A stretch of 64,000 bases of DNA, from NCBI RefSeq assembly GCF_003703395.1, contig NZ_RDQN01000002.1, forward strand, positions 434,001 to 498,000, read 5' to 3'. This DNA comes from Pseudoxanthomonas spadix (GTDB lineage: Bacteria > Pseudomonadota > Gammaproteobacteria > Xanthomonadales > Xanthomonadaceae). Under the pieces are notes generated by a model. The model saw only the letters and a program-made list of their open reading frames with translations. It searched no databases and had not been told where the DNA came from. Within the stretch, counting starts at the first letter, position 1; each line of letters starts with the position of its first letter. Both the position numbers and the translations under genes were made by a program. This document shows, in pieces, positions 1 to 8,228 of the stretch.

Positions 1-50
1 TGGCCGATGCCAATGCTGGCGACTCGCTCCCTTACCGCGAGTCGTCACCC

Positions 51-824
51 ATGGCCAACGAACCCCTGCAACTGAATCTCGGATCGCTGCGCAGCGCGAT
101 GTCGCTGACGCTGCATACGCATCACGCTTCGCGCATCTGGCACGGCCGAGCGCCGGCCGAGGGCCGGCCCGGAATCATCGGCCTCAACGGCTACATCAGC
201 GTGATGAACAAGATGAAACGCGGCGCCGAGCAGGACGACCCGTACTCGGATTGGTGGATGTTGCGCATCGAGGACAAGCTGACGCAGACCAAGGCCAGCT
301 TGCAGGCCCTGCGCGAGCAGGTGGACCAGGCGCTGGCCGATGTGCCTCCGGCGCTGACGCTGGGCGAGAACATGAACGTGCAGCCGGTCAAGCTGCCGCT
401 GTTCGTGAACGCCCAGCTCGGCTTCATGGCGGTGTACCTGCTGGCCGACTACGACGACCTGGCGCGCAAGCTGATCCTCGCCCACCACACCGCGCTGATC
501 GACCGTAGTACGCTGGAACGCTGGCTCAACGATGGGGCGCATGCGCTGCGCAGCCTGTTCTCGCTGGCCCAGCAGTACCGCTACTCCGGCACGACGCGCG
601 ACGATTTCGCGGCAAAGAATGCTGCGGCGCGTGCGGCGCTAGAGAAGTTTGGAGAGCTGCCGCAGGACGTGCTGGAAGGCACGCGTCGTTCGCGCTTTGC
701 GCCACCCATCGCGCGCCGCACAGGCAAGCCTGGCACACCGGCTGCTGCGCCGGCCGCTGATGCGGCGGCACCAGCTTCCACGAATCGCGCAGCCGATGCC
801 GCGTTTGAGGATGCCAGCCCATGA
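51..824 (+). CDS. Integrating conjugative element protein, TIGR03761 (PFL_4669) family
   Basis: This 257-residue protein resembles the TIGR03761 ICE family, whose biochemical role is not established. What I see is an N-terminal part with the family-like stretch SLTLHTHHASRIWHGR, a soluble helical middle and an Ala/Pro-rich tail from about residue 225. There is no signal peptide or membrane segment. The ATG at 51 is preceded by no clear ribosome site, and the frame is open to the left edge of the window, so the true start could lie upstream. Its stop overlaps the next start by ATGA, which indicates translational coupling in a DUF3158-ssb operon. I am sure of the family in this context and unsure of the start. 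Confidence 0.8.
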   Translation: MANEPLQLNLGSLRSAMSLTLHTHHASRIWHGRAPAEGRPGIIGLNGYISVMNKMKRGAEQDDPYSDWWMLRIEDKLTQTKASLQALREQVDQALADVPPALTLGENMNVQPVKLPLFVNAQLGFMAVYLLADYDDLARKLILAHHTALIDRSTLERWLNDGAHALRSLFSLAQQYRYSGTTRDDFAAKNAAARAALEKFGELPQDVLEGTRRSRFAPPIARRTGKPGTPAAAPAADAAAPASTNRAADAAFEDASP

Positions 825-1372
825 TGGCATCGCCCCCGACCGGCCAACCGGGACGCTTCGCGCCGCTGGAACAGGCAGACTTCCAACGTCTGGAACATGC
901 CGGCTACCTAAAAGGCCTTTTACAGCCCTTTAAAGGTAAGGGAAGTCTGGAGACCTGGGCCAACCAATGCACGGCGCTGCGAGACGAGTTGATCGCGCTG
1001 GCGCAGCGGCGTGTGCTGAAGCAGGCGCGGGCCTATCCCTTCACCCTGCTCGACGTGCAACTGGCCCAGCAGGCTACTGGCGCAGGGACGACCTTCCTGC
1101 GCTGGCGCAACCACGACCGTTCTTCCATGGGCGTGGCGCTGTGGGAGTCGCTGCTCGACCGCCCGGCGACGCCGGCCTCGCTGATCGACGACCTGTACGC
1201 GATGGAGTTGCAGCGCATCGCGCTGAACATGCAGATCAGCCTGACCCACAGCATCGCTCGCCAAGCCCTGGAATGCGCCAGCAAGGCCGCCCAGGCCGAA
1301 GCGGTTTACCTGCGGCATGTCCACGGACGTACCGCGACCGTTTCATTCACCACCCCCAAGGAGTCATCATGA
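821..1372 (+). CDS. DUF3158 family ICE protein
   Basis: A 183-residue soluble protein that matches the DUF3158 family found next to ssb and topB in ICEs of this type. The function is unknown. It overlaps the previous stop (ATGA) and its own stop overlaps the ssb start (ATGA), so three genes are tightly coupled. It has no transmembrane or catalytic motif that I can recognise. The family name rests on context and overall sequence character (for example FRFxxLExAxF-like N-terminus, LxRWRNH in the middle) rather than on a diagnostic site. Confidence 0.75.
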   Translation: MMASPPTGQPGRFAPLEQADFQRLEHAGYLKGLLQPFKGKGSLETWANQCTALRDELIALAQRRVLKQARAYPFTLLDVQLAQQATGAGTTFLRWRNHDRSSMGVALWESLLDRPATPASLIDDLYAMELQRIALNMQISLTHSIARQALECASKAAQAEAVYLRHVHGRTATVSFTTPKESS

Positions 1373-1818
1373 GCACGCACTTCGTCGGCGAGGGCAATAT
1401 CGGTTCAGCGCCTGACTATCGCGAATTCCCCAACGGCAATGACGAGCCGCGCCGTTTGCTGCGCCTGAACGTCTACTTCGACAACCCGATCCCGAAGAAG
1501 GACGGCGAGTTCGAGGACCGCGGCGGCTTTTGGGCGCCGGTGGAGCTGTGGCATCGAGACGCCGACCACTGGAAGGACCTGTACCAGAAAGGCATGCGCG
1601 TGCTGGTGGAAGGCCGGACCGTGAAGGACGAGTGGGAGGACGCTGACGAGAACGAGCGCGTCACGTTCAAGGTCGAGGCCCGGCGCGTGGGCATCCTGCC
1701 GTACCGCCTCCAGACCGTGACCCTCAGCCCCCGGACGCTGGAACCCGAGGCGGCAGTACCGCCGCCGAAGGAAACCAAGGCGACGAAGGCGCCAAAGGAA
1801 AGCAAGCCCAAGGGCTGA
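1369..1818 (+). CDS. ssb: Single-stranded DNA-binding protein (ICE type)
   Basis: A 149-residue OB-fold protein of the ICE SSB group. It should coat single-stranded DNA during conjugative transfer and ICE replication. Visible are the N-terminal strand MSTHFVGEGNIGSAP, the central LRLNVYFDNP and FWAPVELWHRDADHW strands, GMRVLVEGRTVKDEW, which resembles the conserved SSB GxxVxVEGxL segment, and a Lys/Pro-rich flexible tail (about residues 125-149). The reading frame runs open upstream, but the ATG at 1369 is chosen because it forms an ATGA overlap with the DUF3158 stop and begins at the natural OB-fold start. The tail lacks the acidic DDDIPF-type tip of housekeeping SSB. Confidence 0.85.
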   Translation: MSTHFVGEGNIGSAPDYREFPNGNDEPRRLLRLNVYFDNPIPKKDGEFEDRGGFWAPVELWHRDADHWKDLYQKGMRVLVEGRTVKDEWEDADENERVTFKVEARRVGILPYRLQTVTLSPRTLEPEAAVPPPKETKATKAPKESKPKG

Positions 1819-1868
1819 TTCCCTACAGGGGCGGCTGTGGCAACCGTCAGACGCCCGTCATGCACCAA

Positions 1869-1885
1869 CTATCCCCAGGGGATAG
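1869..1885. terminator. Perfect short hairpin between ssb and topB
   Basis: CTATCCCC, one spacer base, then GGGGATAG: an exact 8-bp inverted repeat 50 bases after the ssb stop. There is no T-run after it, so it may be a weak terminator, an mRNA-stability hairpin or a protein-binding palindrome. The rest of 1819-2096 holds no credible gene. Confidence 0.4.
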
Positions 1886-2096
1886 CGCCAGGGTCGTCCA
1901 CTGAATTCCAGCCGCCCTCCCGAAACGACGCCCCCGTTGCGCCAGCCGTTGCACTGCCGCGCATGCCGCTGCGGCAACGCATCGCCTGCCGATCACAAAG
2001 CGGTGTCTGCACCAGTCGGCTTCCTTGCTGCCGGCATCTCCCGGCCCCGCCAAGCTGGCGCCCAACCGACGAGTCGCACATTTCCGAGGAGGCTTC

Positions 2097-4112
2097 ATGC
2101 GTGTGTTCCTGTGCGAGAAACCCTCCCAGGGCAAGGACATCGCCCGTGTGCTGGGTGCCGGTCAACGCGGCAACGGCTGCTACCGCGGCGCGGGTGTCGT
2201 CGTGACCTGGTGCATCGGTCATCTGGTGGAGGCGGTTCCGCCCGAAGGCTACGGCGCGCAATACAAGCGCTGGGCCATCGAGCAACTGCCCATTCTTCCT
2301 GAGCGCTGGCGTCTCGAGCCCAAGGCGGCGACCGCGGCGCAATTCGAGGTCGTGCAGCAGCTGGTCGCCAAGGCGGGCGAGTTGGTGATTGCGACCGACG
2401 CCGACCGCGAGGGCGAGATGATCGCCCGCGAGATCATCGACCTGTGCGACTACCGCGGGCCGATTCAGCGCCTGTGGCTGTCGGCGCTCAACGATGCGTC
2501 GATCCGCAAGGCTCTGGGTGCGCTCAAGCCGTCCGCCCAGACCCTGCCGCTGTATTTCTCTGCGCTCGCCCGGTCGCGCGCCGACTGGCTGATCGGAATG
2601 AACCTGAGCCGCTTGTTCACCCTGCTCGGGCGCCAGGCGGGCTATCCCGGCGTGCTGTCGGTGGGCCGCGTGCAAACGCCCACGCTGAAGCTGGTCGTGG
2701 ATCGGGACCGCGAGATCGCGCGATTCGTCTGCGTGCCGTATTGGACCGTGGACGTACTGCTGTCCCATGCCGGCCAGTCCTTCACTGCGAGCTGGATACC
2801 GCCCGAAGGCAGCACCGATGCAGCGGGTCGCTGCCTTCAGCAGCGGGTGGCGCAGCATGCCGCGGATCGCATTCGCGCGGCATGCGATGCGCAGGTCGTG
2901 TCGGTGGACACCGAACGTGTGCGCGAGGCACCGCCGCTGCCGTTCGACTTGGGCACCTTGCAGGAAGTGTGTTCGCGTCAGCTTGGCCTCGATGTGCAGG
3001 AGACGTTGGACATCGCGCAGGCGCTGTACGAGACGCACAAGGCGACGACATATCCGCGCAGTGACTCGGGCTATCTGCCCGAAAGCATGCTCGCGGAAGT
3101 GCCAGCAGTGGTCGATGCACTGCTCGCCACCGACCCAAGCCTGCGGCCCTTGATCGGCCAGCTCGACCGCAACCAGCGTTCGCGCGCCTGGAACGACGGC
3201 AAGGTGACGGCGCACCACGGCATCATCCCCACGCTGGAGCCGGCCAAGCTCCCGGCCATGTCGGAGAAAGAACTGGCGGTCTACCGGCTCATCCGCGGGC
3301 GCTATCTCGCGCAGTTTCTTCCACACCATGAATTCGACCGCACGGTGGCGCAGCTCGCTTGCGACGGGCAGCCGCTCGTGGCGGTGGGCAAGCAGATCGC
3401 CGTGAGCGGCTGGCGCCAGGTACTGGCGACACCGGAGCCGGACGATGCCGATGGCGAGGATGCGCAGCGCAGCCAGGTACTGCCGCCGCTGACGAGCGGA
3501 TCATGCTGCGGGGTCGAGCATGTCGAGCTGAAGGTGTTGAAAACGCTGCCGCCGAAGCCCTACACCCAGGGCGAGCTGGTCAAGGCCATGAAGGGCGTCG
3601 CCAAGCTCGTGATTGACCCGCGCCTGAAGCAGAAGCTGAAGGACACCACGGGTATCGGCACCGAGGCGACGCGCGCCAGCACGATCAAGGGCCTGCTCGA
3701 TCGCGGCTATCTGGTCAAGAAGGGCCGCGCCGTCCGTGCTTCCGACGCGGCATTCACGCTCGTCGACGCGGTGCCCTCGGCCATCGCCGACCCCGGCACC
3801 ACGGCGGTGTGGGAGCAGGCGCTCGACATGATCGAGGCCGGCCAGATGACGCCGGACACCTTCATCGCCAAGCAATCCGCCTGGGTGGCCCAGCTCGTGC
3901 GCCAGTATCGGGGCGCGACGCTTTCGATCGGGCTGCCGCCGGCGCCGGCCTGCCCGCAGTGCGGTGCACCAGTGCGCCAGCGTACCGGAAAGGGCGGCGC
4001 ATTCTGGTCTTGCTCGCGCTACCCAGACTGCAAGGGCACGTTGCCGATCGAGTCTCCCACGGGCCGGCGCAGCGCACCGCGCAAGCGGCGCGCTGCCTCC
4101 AAGGCGTCCTGA
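2097..4112 (+). CDS. topB: DNA topoisomerase III (type IA)
   Basis: A 671-residue type IA topoisomerase that relaxes or decatenates DNA through a 5'-phosphotyrosine intermediate. In ICEs it is thought to assist replication and transfer. The Toprim domain starts the protein (MRVFLCEKPSQGKDIA, Glu7) and has the metal-binding DADREGE at residues 101-107. The catalytic tyrosine is Tyr319 in TTYPRSDSGYL. A single C-terminal zinc ribbon (CPQCGAP...CSRYPDC) is present at about residues 619-645, and a basic tail follows. The open frame extends 24 codons upstream, but the ATG at 2097 has a strong GAGGAGG site and matches the family start. Length is normal for plasmid/ICE TopB. Confidence 0.95.
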   Translation: MRVFLCEKPSQGKDIARVLGAGQRGNGCYRGAGVVVTWCIGHLVEAVPPEGYGAQYKRWAIEQLPILPERWRLEPKAATAAQFEVVQQLVAKAGELVIATDADREGEMIAREIIDLCDYRGPIQRLWLSALNDASIRKALGALKPSAQTLPLYFSALARSRADWLIGMNLSRLFTLLGRQAGYPGVLSVGRVQTPTLKLVVDRDREIARFVCVPYWTVDVLLSHAGQSFTASWIPPEGSTDAAGRCLQQRVAQHAADRIRAACDAQVVSVDTERVREAPPLPFDLGTLQEVCSRQLGLDVQETLDIAQALYETHKATTYPRSDSGYLPESMLAEVPAVVDALLATDPSLRPLIGQLDRNQRSRAWNDGKVTAHHGIIPTLEPAKLPAMSEKELAVYRLIRGRYLAQFLPHHEFDRTVAQLACDGQPLVAVGKQIAVSGWRQVLATPEPDDADGEDAQRSQVLPPLTSGSCCGVEHVELKVLKTLPPKPYTQGELVKAMKGVAKLVIDPRLKQKLKDTTGIGTEATRASTIKGLLDRGYLVKKGRAVRASDAAFTLVDAVPSAIADPGTTAVWEQALDMIEAGQMTPDTFIAKQSAWVAQLVRQYRGATLSIGLPPAPACPQCGAPVRQRTGKGGAFWSCSRYPDCKGTLPIESPTGRRSAPRKRRAASKAS

Positions 4113-4680
4113 TCCTCGCTTGCCCCTGCCGCGCCGGCCACTTCACTGGCGGCGAGGCAAACGTCCCGCACCGCGTGGGACTCCAAAGCGCGCGTCTCCT
4201 TCTGCAACGGTGTGCGCGCCCCGTCTGCCCACCGCCGGGCGACGGGGCGAGAAGGTCATTGCTCCACGAATCGCGTCCGCCGCCATTCCCTTGATCGGTG
4301 TGCCTTTCCTCGGCCACGAGGGCCTTCCTGACATCTTGCCGGCGCGCGAGCCGTGAGGAGGCCCCTTGGGCCGAGGGTATTCCGTGCCGGTGCCCGCCGG
4401 CGGAACAACGGGCTCCCTTTGTGTGTGGATGCACGCCAGAGATTTCCGGCCCCAGCCACGAAACGGGTCGGGTGCGATTGCTGACGCAGCGGATGGCTTT
4501 GACGACGGCCTGCGCTGACGCCGCCCACAGGTGGTTTTCCTTCCTCTCCAGCCGAAGGCCGCGTGGCCTTCGGCGCCCTGGTCCTCGCCTTGTCCCGTGA
4601 CGCGGACTTGGCCTAAAGCGGGCCGTCCGCGAGTCGGTTTTCCCTGCGACGGCAGTCATGCCTGGTGCCCATCCTCACGC
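4113..4680. other. Hairpin-rich non-coding stretch after topB
   Basis: I see no credible gene here. Two long perfect or near-perfect stem-loops stand out. At 4218-4248, GCCCCGTC pairs with GACGGGGC with an inner GCCC/GGGC stem and one bulged base. At 4551-4574, GCCGAAGGCC pairs with GGCCTTCGGC around a GCGT loop. Neither is followed by a T-run. The stretch could hold a non-coding RNA, a replication or transfer site, or decayed genes; the sequence alone does not decide. Confidence 0.4.
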
Positions 4681-4783
4681 CATGCGTTGCTGACAGTCGT
4701 CAGCGGCATGCCCCTGGCAGTCCCGGTCTTCAAGACTGCAGCGCGGTTCGCCGCGTTGACCGATCCAGTCCGCTTCGCATCGC
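4681..4783 (+). repeat. Structured intergenic repeat, copy A
   Basis: First of three related elements (others at 6221-6339 and 56376-56494). It begins CATG and contains three hairpins: GCTGAC/GTCAGC, GCAGTC/GACTGC around TCTTCAA, and CGCGG/CCGCG. The second stem differs from copy B (GCAGCC/GGCTGC) by paired changes that keep pairing. The copy lies about 110 bases before a small ICE gene whose immediate leader has GGGG/CCCC stems. In context it resembles the published radC or DUF3577 candidate RNA motifs, which I cannot verify here. Confidence 0.6.
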
Positions 4784-4891
4784 CCACCGCGGACGCTCGC
4801 CGGCCTGGCGACGATGCCCTTTTCTCACTCACCCGAGGGGAACCCCATCCCCTGCGGGATGCGCGCTCTCCGACCCACCAAGGAGCACGGC

Positions 4892-5128
4892 ATGTCTGAA
4901 CCTTCCGCATCTTCCTCTGCAACCGCTGTGCGCAGTGGTGCACTGGCGCTGGCCTGGACCGGCAAGCGTCTACCGCTACAGGTGCTGCGCAGCGCGGCCG
5001 GCCACTACATCGGCACACAAGGCGACGAAGGCCCGGTATCGCGGGAGTCCGTCGAGTATTTCCCGACTCGCCTGGCAGCACAGCGCGCTCTGGATACCGA
5101 TGCCTGGACACAGCGCGCTCACCCCTGA
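4892..5128 (+). CDS. Small conserved ICE hypothetical protein
   Basis: A 78-residue protein of unknown function. The start at 4892 is preceded by AAGGAG at a good distance and by the structured leader typical of this gene block. The sequence is soluble, with a Ser/Ala-rich N-terminus and a folded-looking middle (LALAWTGKRLPLQVLRSAAGHYIGT). It ends 25 bases before the next gene, so the two probably form one transcript. I do not recognise a domain. Confidence 0.6.
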   Translation: MSEPSASSSATAVRSGALALAWTGKRLPLQVLRSAAGHYIGTQGDEGPVSRESVEYFPTRLAAQRALDTDAWTQRAHP

Positions 5129-5153
5129 TTCCCACCCTTCAAGGAGTTCTCTC

Positions 5154-5546
5154 ATGAATCTGTCTTTACCCGAAGACGTGCTCGATAAGATGGCGCTGGA
5201 ACAGGCGCACTTCGAGGCTGCACCGCAGGCCTTCTTCGAGGCCTGGAAGCGCGGCGCACAGATCGCCGGCCACGAGTGGTTCGGCGACGGCACACGCGAA
5301 GGCCTGCAGCGTGCCACCACCAAATGGGATCTGCGCCCGAACCTGCTGATGCTCATCGATGCCCTCGGCGTCCTGAGCAGCGGCCAGCGGATGTTCCTGT
5401 CCGCGATGGTCAGCTTCTACAACGCCCGCGAGGGCGGCGCGATGCTCAAGCGTTGCGGCTTCGAGGGGCTGTCCGACCTCGGCGGCCTCGACCTGGAGCG
5501 GCGCAAGGTCATTGCCGACCTCACGCTGCACTACAACGGCTGGTGA
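5154..5546 (+). CDS. Conserved ICE hypothetical protein
   Basis: A 130-residue protein, mostly helical and soluble, of unknown function. The ATG at 5154 follows AAGGAG at 5141-5146. The longer open frame upstream is not used because it crosses the previous gene. The C-terminal half (LIDALGVLSSGQRMFLSAMVSFYNAREGG, written in part) looks like a compact helical domain, and similar proteins occur in the same place in related ICEs. No catalytic motif is visible. Confidence 0.65.
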   Translation: MNLSLPEDVLDKMALEQAHFEAAPQAFFEAWKRGAQIAGHEWFGDGTREGLQRATTKWDLRPNLLMLIDALGVLSSGQRMFLSAMVSFYNAREGGAMLKRCGFEGLSDLGGLDLERRKVIADLTLHYNGW

Positions 5547-5729
5547 GCCGAGCCTGACAACCCACCGTCTTTTCATCCCCCGAGGCACATGCGTCCCCGT
5601 TCTGGGCGCTGGTCGTTTGTTTCGCCAAACGGATGCGGCGTCCATCCAGCTCACTTTCAAGGGACAGACCTTCCTTGCGGGCGGGAGTCCTTGGTTACCA
5701 CAAGGAGTCTCCCCACGGTTACCCAAGCC

Positions 5730-6110
5730 ATGCAGGCACAGATGCCAGCGCTCGTCGTCGGTCATGTGCCTTCCAATGTCCTTTCGTTCAAGTTCAACAT
5801 CTTCGACGGTCAGCCCAAGGTTTCGATGCTGGGATTGCACATCGACCCGAAGCCTTCCGAGGGAAGAGTCATCGCCACCACCGACAAGGTCATCGTCGAC
5901 AAGATGGGACGGCTGAGTTCGCGGTGCTCGATCGCGCGCTCGTGGCCGAAGTGCCGCGCCGAGTTCGGCGGCGATGACTTTGGCGGGTTCTTCGAGCCGC
6001 AGGAGGGGGTATGTGCGCGCCTCCTGCACAGCGAGGGCGAGCTCGATGTGTCCGCCACCGCGACACATCCGCCGCTGCAGGCGGCTCCTCCCACGCCCAG
6101 CGGCAACTGA
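5730..6110 (+). CDS. Small hypothetical protein followed by a strong terminator
   Basis: A 126-residue reading frame of unknown function. The part VLSFKFNIFDGQPKVSMLG and the Cys pair further on (RCSIARSWPKC) look protein-like, and a textbook terminator follows 12 bases after the stop. The start is uncertain: the ATG at 5730 has AAGGAG 23 bases upstream, which is too far. That AAGGAG lies in a near-perfect stem with GAGTCCTTG (about 5689-5709), so translation could be structure-controlled, or the real start could be a non-ATG codon nearer to it. Confidence 0.45.
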   Translation: MQAQMPALVVGHVPSNVLSFKFNIFDGQPKVSMLGLHIDPKPSEGRVIATTDKVIVDKMGRLSSRCSIARSWPKCRAEFGGDDFGGFFEPQEGVCARLLHSEGELDVSATATHPPLQAAPPTPSGN

Positions 6111-6122
6111 TCGCCCATCCCT

Positions 6123-6150
6123 GCCCCCGCTCCGGGGGCTTCTTCTTTCC
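6123..6150 (+). terminator. Rho-independent terminator
   Basis: GCCCCC, a 5-base loop, GGGGGC, then TTCTTCTTTCC. It stands 12 bases after the stop of the 5730-6110 frame, supports that frame as a transcribed gene, and separates it from the DUF3577 unit. Confidence 0.75.
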
Positions 6151-6220
6151 CGGCAATGGGGACAGCCACGAGTGCCGATTGCCGCTCGCGTGCGCGCCGT
6201 CCCGGCGCCACGCTTCCGGC

Positions 6221-6339
6221 CATGTTCCGCTGACGTCCGTCAGCGACATGCCCAGGCAGCCACGATCTTCAAGGCTGCGACGCGGTTCCGACCGCGTTGG
6301 TCACACCAGTTCGCACCGGCATCCATGCGCGAACGGCCA
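6221..6339 (+). repeat. Structured intergenic repeat, copy B
   Basis: Second copy of the three-hairpin element, upstream of the DUF3577 gene. It begins CATG. The stems are GCTGAC/GTCAGC, GCAGCC/GGCTGC around GATCTTCAA, and ACGCGG/CCGCGT. It ends in the GCGAACGGCCA-like tail also present in copy C. Similarity to copy C continues for about 115 bases. Confidence 0.65.
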
Positions 6340-6453
6340 TCGGTTCTCGATGGTGATGCCACCAAGCTGTTCCATCAACCCACGCGGGGGTTTCACACCT
6401 TCCCCGCCTCGGGTCGGGTGTGTCTCCGCCTCACTGTTCCCAGGAGATTCACC

Positions 6454-6993
6454 ATGACCACTTCCACCGAAAAGTCCTACTTCGATCTGCACATCACCGG
6501 CCTCGGGTATCTCAATCGCATCCGCGAAGTGAAGCCCAAGAAAGGCGATGCGTTCCTGGCCTGCGACATCGCAGCCTTGAATGGTCCCAGCGATGACGTC
6601 TCGTACGTGCGTTTCGACACGCGCGTATCGGGTTCGGAAGCGCAGCATCTGGTGCGCCGCTGCATCCAGGCGGTCCACGCCGAGAAGAAGGTGATGATCG
6701 GCTTCCGCCTGGGCGACCTGTGGACCGATACCTTCACCTACTCCAAGGGCAAGCGTGCCGGCGAGCAGGGAGTGAGCCTCAAGGCCCGCCTGCTGTTCGT
6801 CAGCTGGATCAAGGTCGACGGCCAGCTCGTCTACAAGGCCGAACCCAAGCCGACCGAGACCGACGAGCGCGACCCGGAAGTCCCTGTGACATCCGACGCG
6901 CCCGCCGAGCAGCAAGCCCCTGCACCGGAGCCTTCCAGGTCCGTCACCCACGCTGCAGATGCCCCCGCATCGGCCGTTGCCGAGTCGTTCTGA
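6454..6993 (+). CDS. DUF3577 / STY4534 family ICE replication-associated protein
   Basis: A 179-residue protein of the STY4534 (DUF3577) family, described as an ICE replication protein. Its exact activity is not known. A folded N-terminal domain of about 125 residues (FDLHITGLGYLNRIREV, FLACDIAALNG, VMIGFRLGDLW, LLFVSWIKVDG) has the alternating strand pattern expected of an OB-like fold. A Pro/Ala/Glu-rich disordered tail follows, as in SSB-like proteins. The ATG at 6454 has AGGAG just upstream. Structured repeat B and a GC-rich leader precede it. It is the first gene of a run that continues to the helicase at 12840. Confidence 0.85.
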   Translation: MTTSTEKSYFDLHITGLGYLNRIREVKPKKGDAFLACDIAALNGPSDDVSYVRFDTRVSGSEAQHLVRRCIQAVHAEKKVMIGFRLGDLWTDTFTYSKGKRAGEQGVSLKARLLFVSWIKVDGQLVYKAEPKPTETDERDPEVPVTSDAPAEQQAPAPEPSRSVTHAADAPASAVAESF

Positions 6994-7049
6994 TCCGCAA
7001 GGCCGCATTCCACGGAGCCTTGTCTTCTCTTCTTCCGCAGGAGACTTTC

Positions 7050-7661
7050 ATGATCACCATCCCCGGCCAACTGGCCATCAAGACCATCCACGGCAGGAAC
7101 GGCGACTTCAACGTCGGCCGCCTGGCGACCTCGATCGGCGAGTTCGTCGTGAAGAACGCCGAACTCGATCAGTACCGCGAGGGCAAGTACGACGGTGATT
7201 TCGTCATCGTCGAGATCCGCCCCTCCAACTACCACGCCAACGGCCGCATGGTCATCGAGATCCGTGCCCTCCTGGGCGGGATGACCCTGTCCAACATCGA
7301 CGCCCTGAGCCGCGACGAGGCCCGTCGGCTGAGTCCGCAGGAAGTCGATCCGATAGACGAGGAAGTGCAGGCGCCCGCGCCGGCATCGCCCCCGGCCAAG
7401 CCGAAGGTGAAGCCGCGCAGTCCGCGTGATCCCCTGGTCGATACCACGCCGTTCGGCACCGACCTGGCTCCCGTGTCCGCTGCGGCCTGGGCCGAGGCAG
7501 ACGACGCGGCGCTGTTCGGTGCCTTGTGGCCGCTGGGTGAGACCGTGAAGCTCGATGCGACCGTGGATCGTCGTGTGCTGCGTCAACAGCGCGACCGTCT
7601 TGACGAGCTCGGCTACGACTTCGCTCCGTTGTCCCAGGACTGGCACCTCAAGGTTGCCTGA
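7050..7661 (+). CDS. DUF3275 family protein
   Basis: A 203-residue ICE protein of the DUF3275 family, function unknown. The N-terminal 95 residues (MITIPGQLAIKTIHGRNGDF, FVIVEIRPSNYHANGRMVIE) form the conserved domain. A Pro/Ala linker (about residues 108-135) and a helical C-terminal segment with WPLGETVKLDATVDRRVLR follow. The ATG at 7050 has CAGGAG at 7038-7043. It is 56 bases downstream of the DUF3577 gene and probably co-transcribed with it. Confidence 0.8.
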   Translation: MITIPGQLAIKTIHGRNGDFNVGRLATSIGEFVVKNAELDQYREGKYDGDFVIVEIRPSNYHANGRMVIEIRALLGGMTLSNIDALSRDEARRLSPQEVDPIDEEVQAPAPASPPAKPKVKPRSPRDPLVDTTPFGTDLAPVSAAAWAEADDAALFGALWPLGETVKLDATVDRRVLRQQRDRLDELGYDFAPLSQDWHLKVA

Positions 7662-7750
7662 TTCAACCGCCGCCTTGCGCGGCATTCCGCCACCCGCCGG
7701 GGTACTTCCCTGGCTGGGAGTGCTCCGGCCTTTTTCACAGGAGAACTCCC

Positions 7751-8146
7751 ATGGGCTGGTACTTCTCGCGGCAGACCCGCGACCAACTGATCCGTGAACT
7801 GATCCGACCGCAGGAGAGCGACTGCGCCTGCTCGGAGAGCATCGCCCACACCCTGCGCGGCAACGTGCTGTGGTCCGTGGTGCGCGTGACCGCCAAGCAG
7901 GCGGGCGTGCTCGACCTCGCCGAAGGCGAATCCACGACTTTCATCCGCTGCGACCTGCTGCAAGGCTCGGGCGGCGAATGGGGCCACAAGCCCCTGGATG
8001 AATCCATGCATCCCTACTACTACTCGTGCCCGCTGCGCTATCTCGACATGGCACCCGTGCAATCCAGTGAGTGGCGTGAAAGGGTGCGCGCCCATCACGA
8101 ACAGCGCCGGACCAGACGAGCGGCGGCCACGCCATCGACCGTCTGA
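7751..8146 (+). CDS. Conserved ICE/plasmid hypothetical protein (DUF6927-like)
   Basis: A 131-residue soluble protein. It opens MGWYFSRQTRDQLIREL and contains a central region with Cys residues (CACSES) and the aromatic run HPYYYSCPLRYLDMAP near residue 90. Proteins with this beginning are common in ICEs and conjugative plasmids; I believe the family is DUF6927 but cannot check. The function is unknown. The start has CAGGAGAA upstream, and the leader has the CACCC...GGGG pattern shared by neighbouring genes. Confidence 0.7.
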   Translation: MGWYFSRQTRDQLIRELIRPQESDCACSESIAHTLRGNVLWSVVRVTAKQAGVLDLAEGESTTFIRCDLLQGSGGEWGHKPLDESMHPYYYSCPLRYLDMAPVQSSEWRERVRAHHEQRRTRRAAATPSTV

Positions 8147-8158
8147 CACGGCCTTTTC

Positions 8159-8228
8159 TCACCCGAACCGGGGCACTCGTTCGCCCCGATGGGGCACGGG
8201 CGCCTCTCCTACTCAAGAGGACATCACC
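8159..8228 (+). promoter_or_regulatory. GGGG/CCCC stem leader of the 8229 gene
   Basis: After CACCCGAAC, CGGGGC (8169-8174) pairs with GCCCCG (8183-8188), then GATGGGGCAC begins a second stem. The layout CACCC, GGGG stem, GATGGGG, C-rich arm, ribosome site recurs before several genes in this block. An RNA-level control element or mobile promoter cassette is inferred. Confidence 0.5.

Noticed and set aside
967-1368. The long open frame 967-1818 as one 283-residue protein
   Set aside because: The first 134 codons overlap the DUF3158 gene and read as an Arg/Gly/Ala-rich shadow. The SSB starts at 1369 with an ATGA overlap.
1869-3329. Long minus-strand frame across topB (486 codons)
   Set aside because: It is antisense to topB, whose motifs and ribosome site are clear. 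High G+C produces such shadow frames throughout the window.
4218-4574. Rho-independent terminators of topB
   Set aside because: The stems are strong but have no T-run and lie 106 and 440 bases after the stop. They are kept as unexplained structure.
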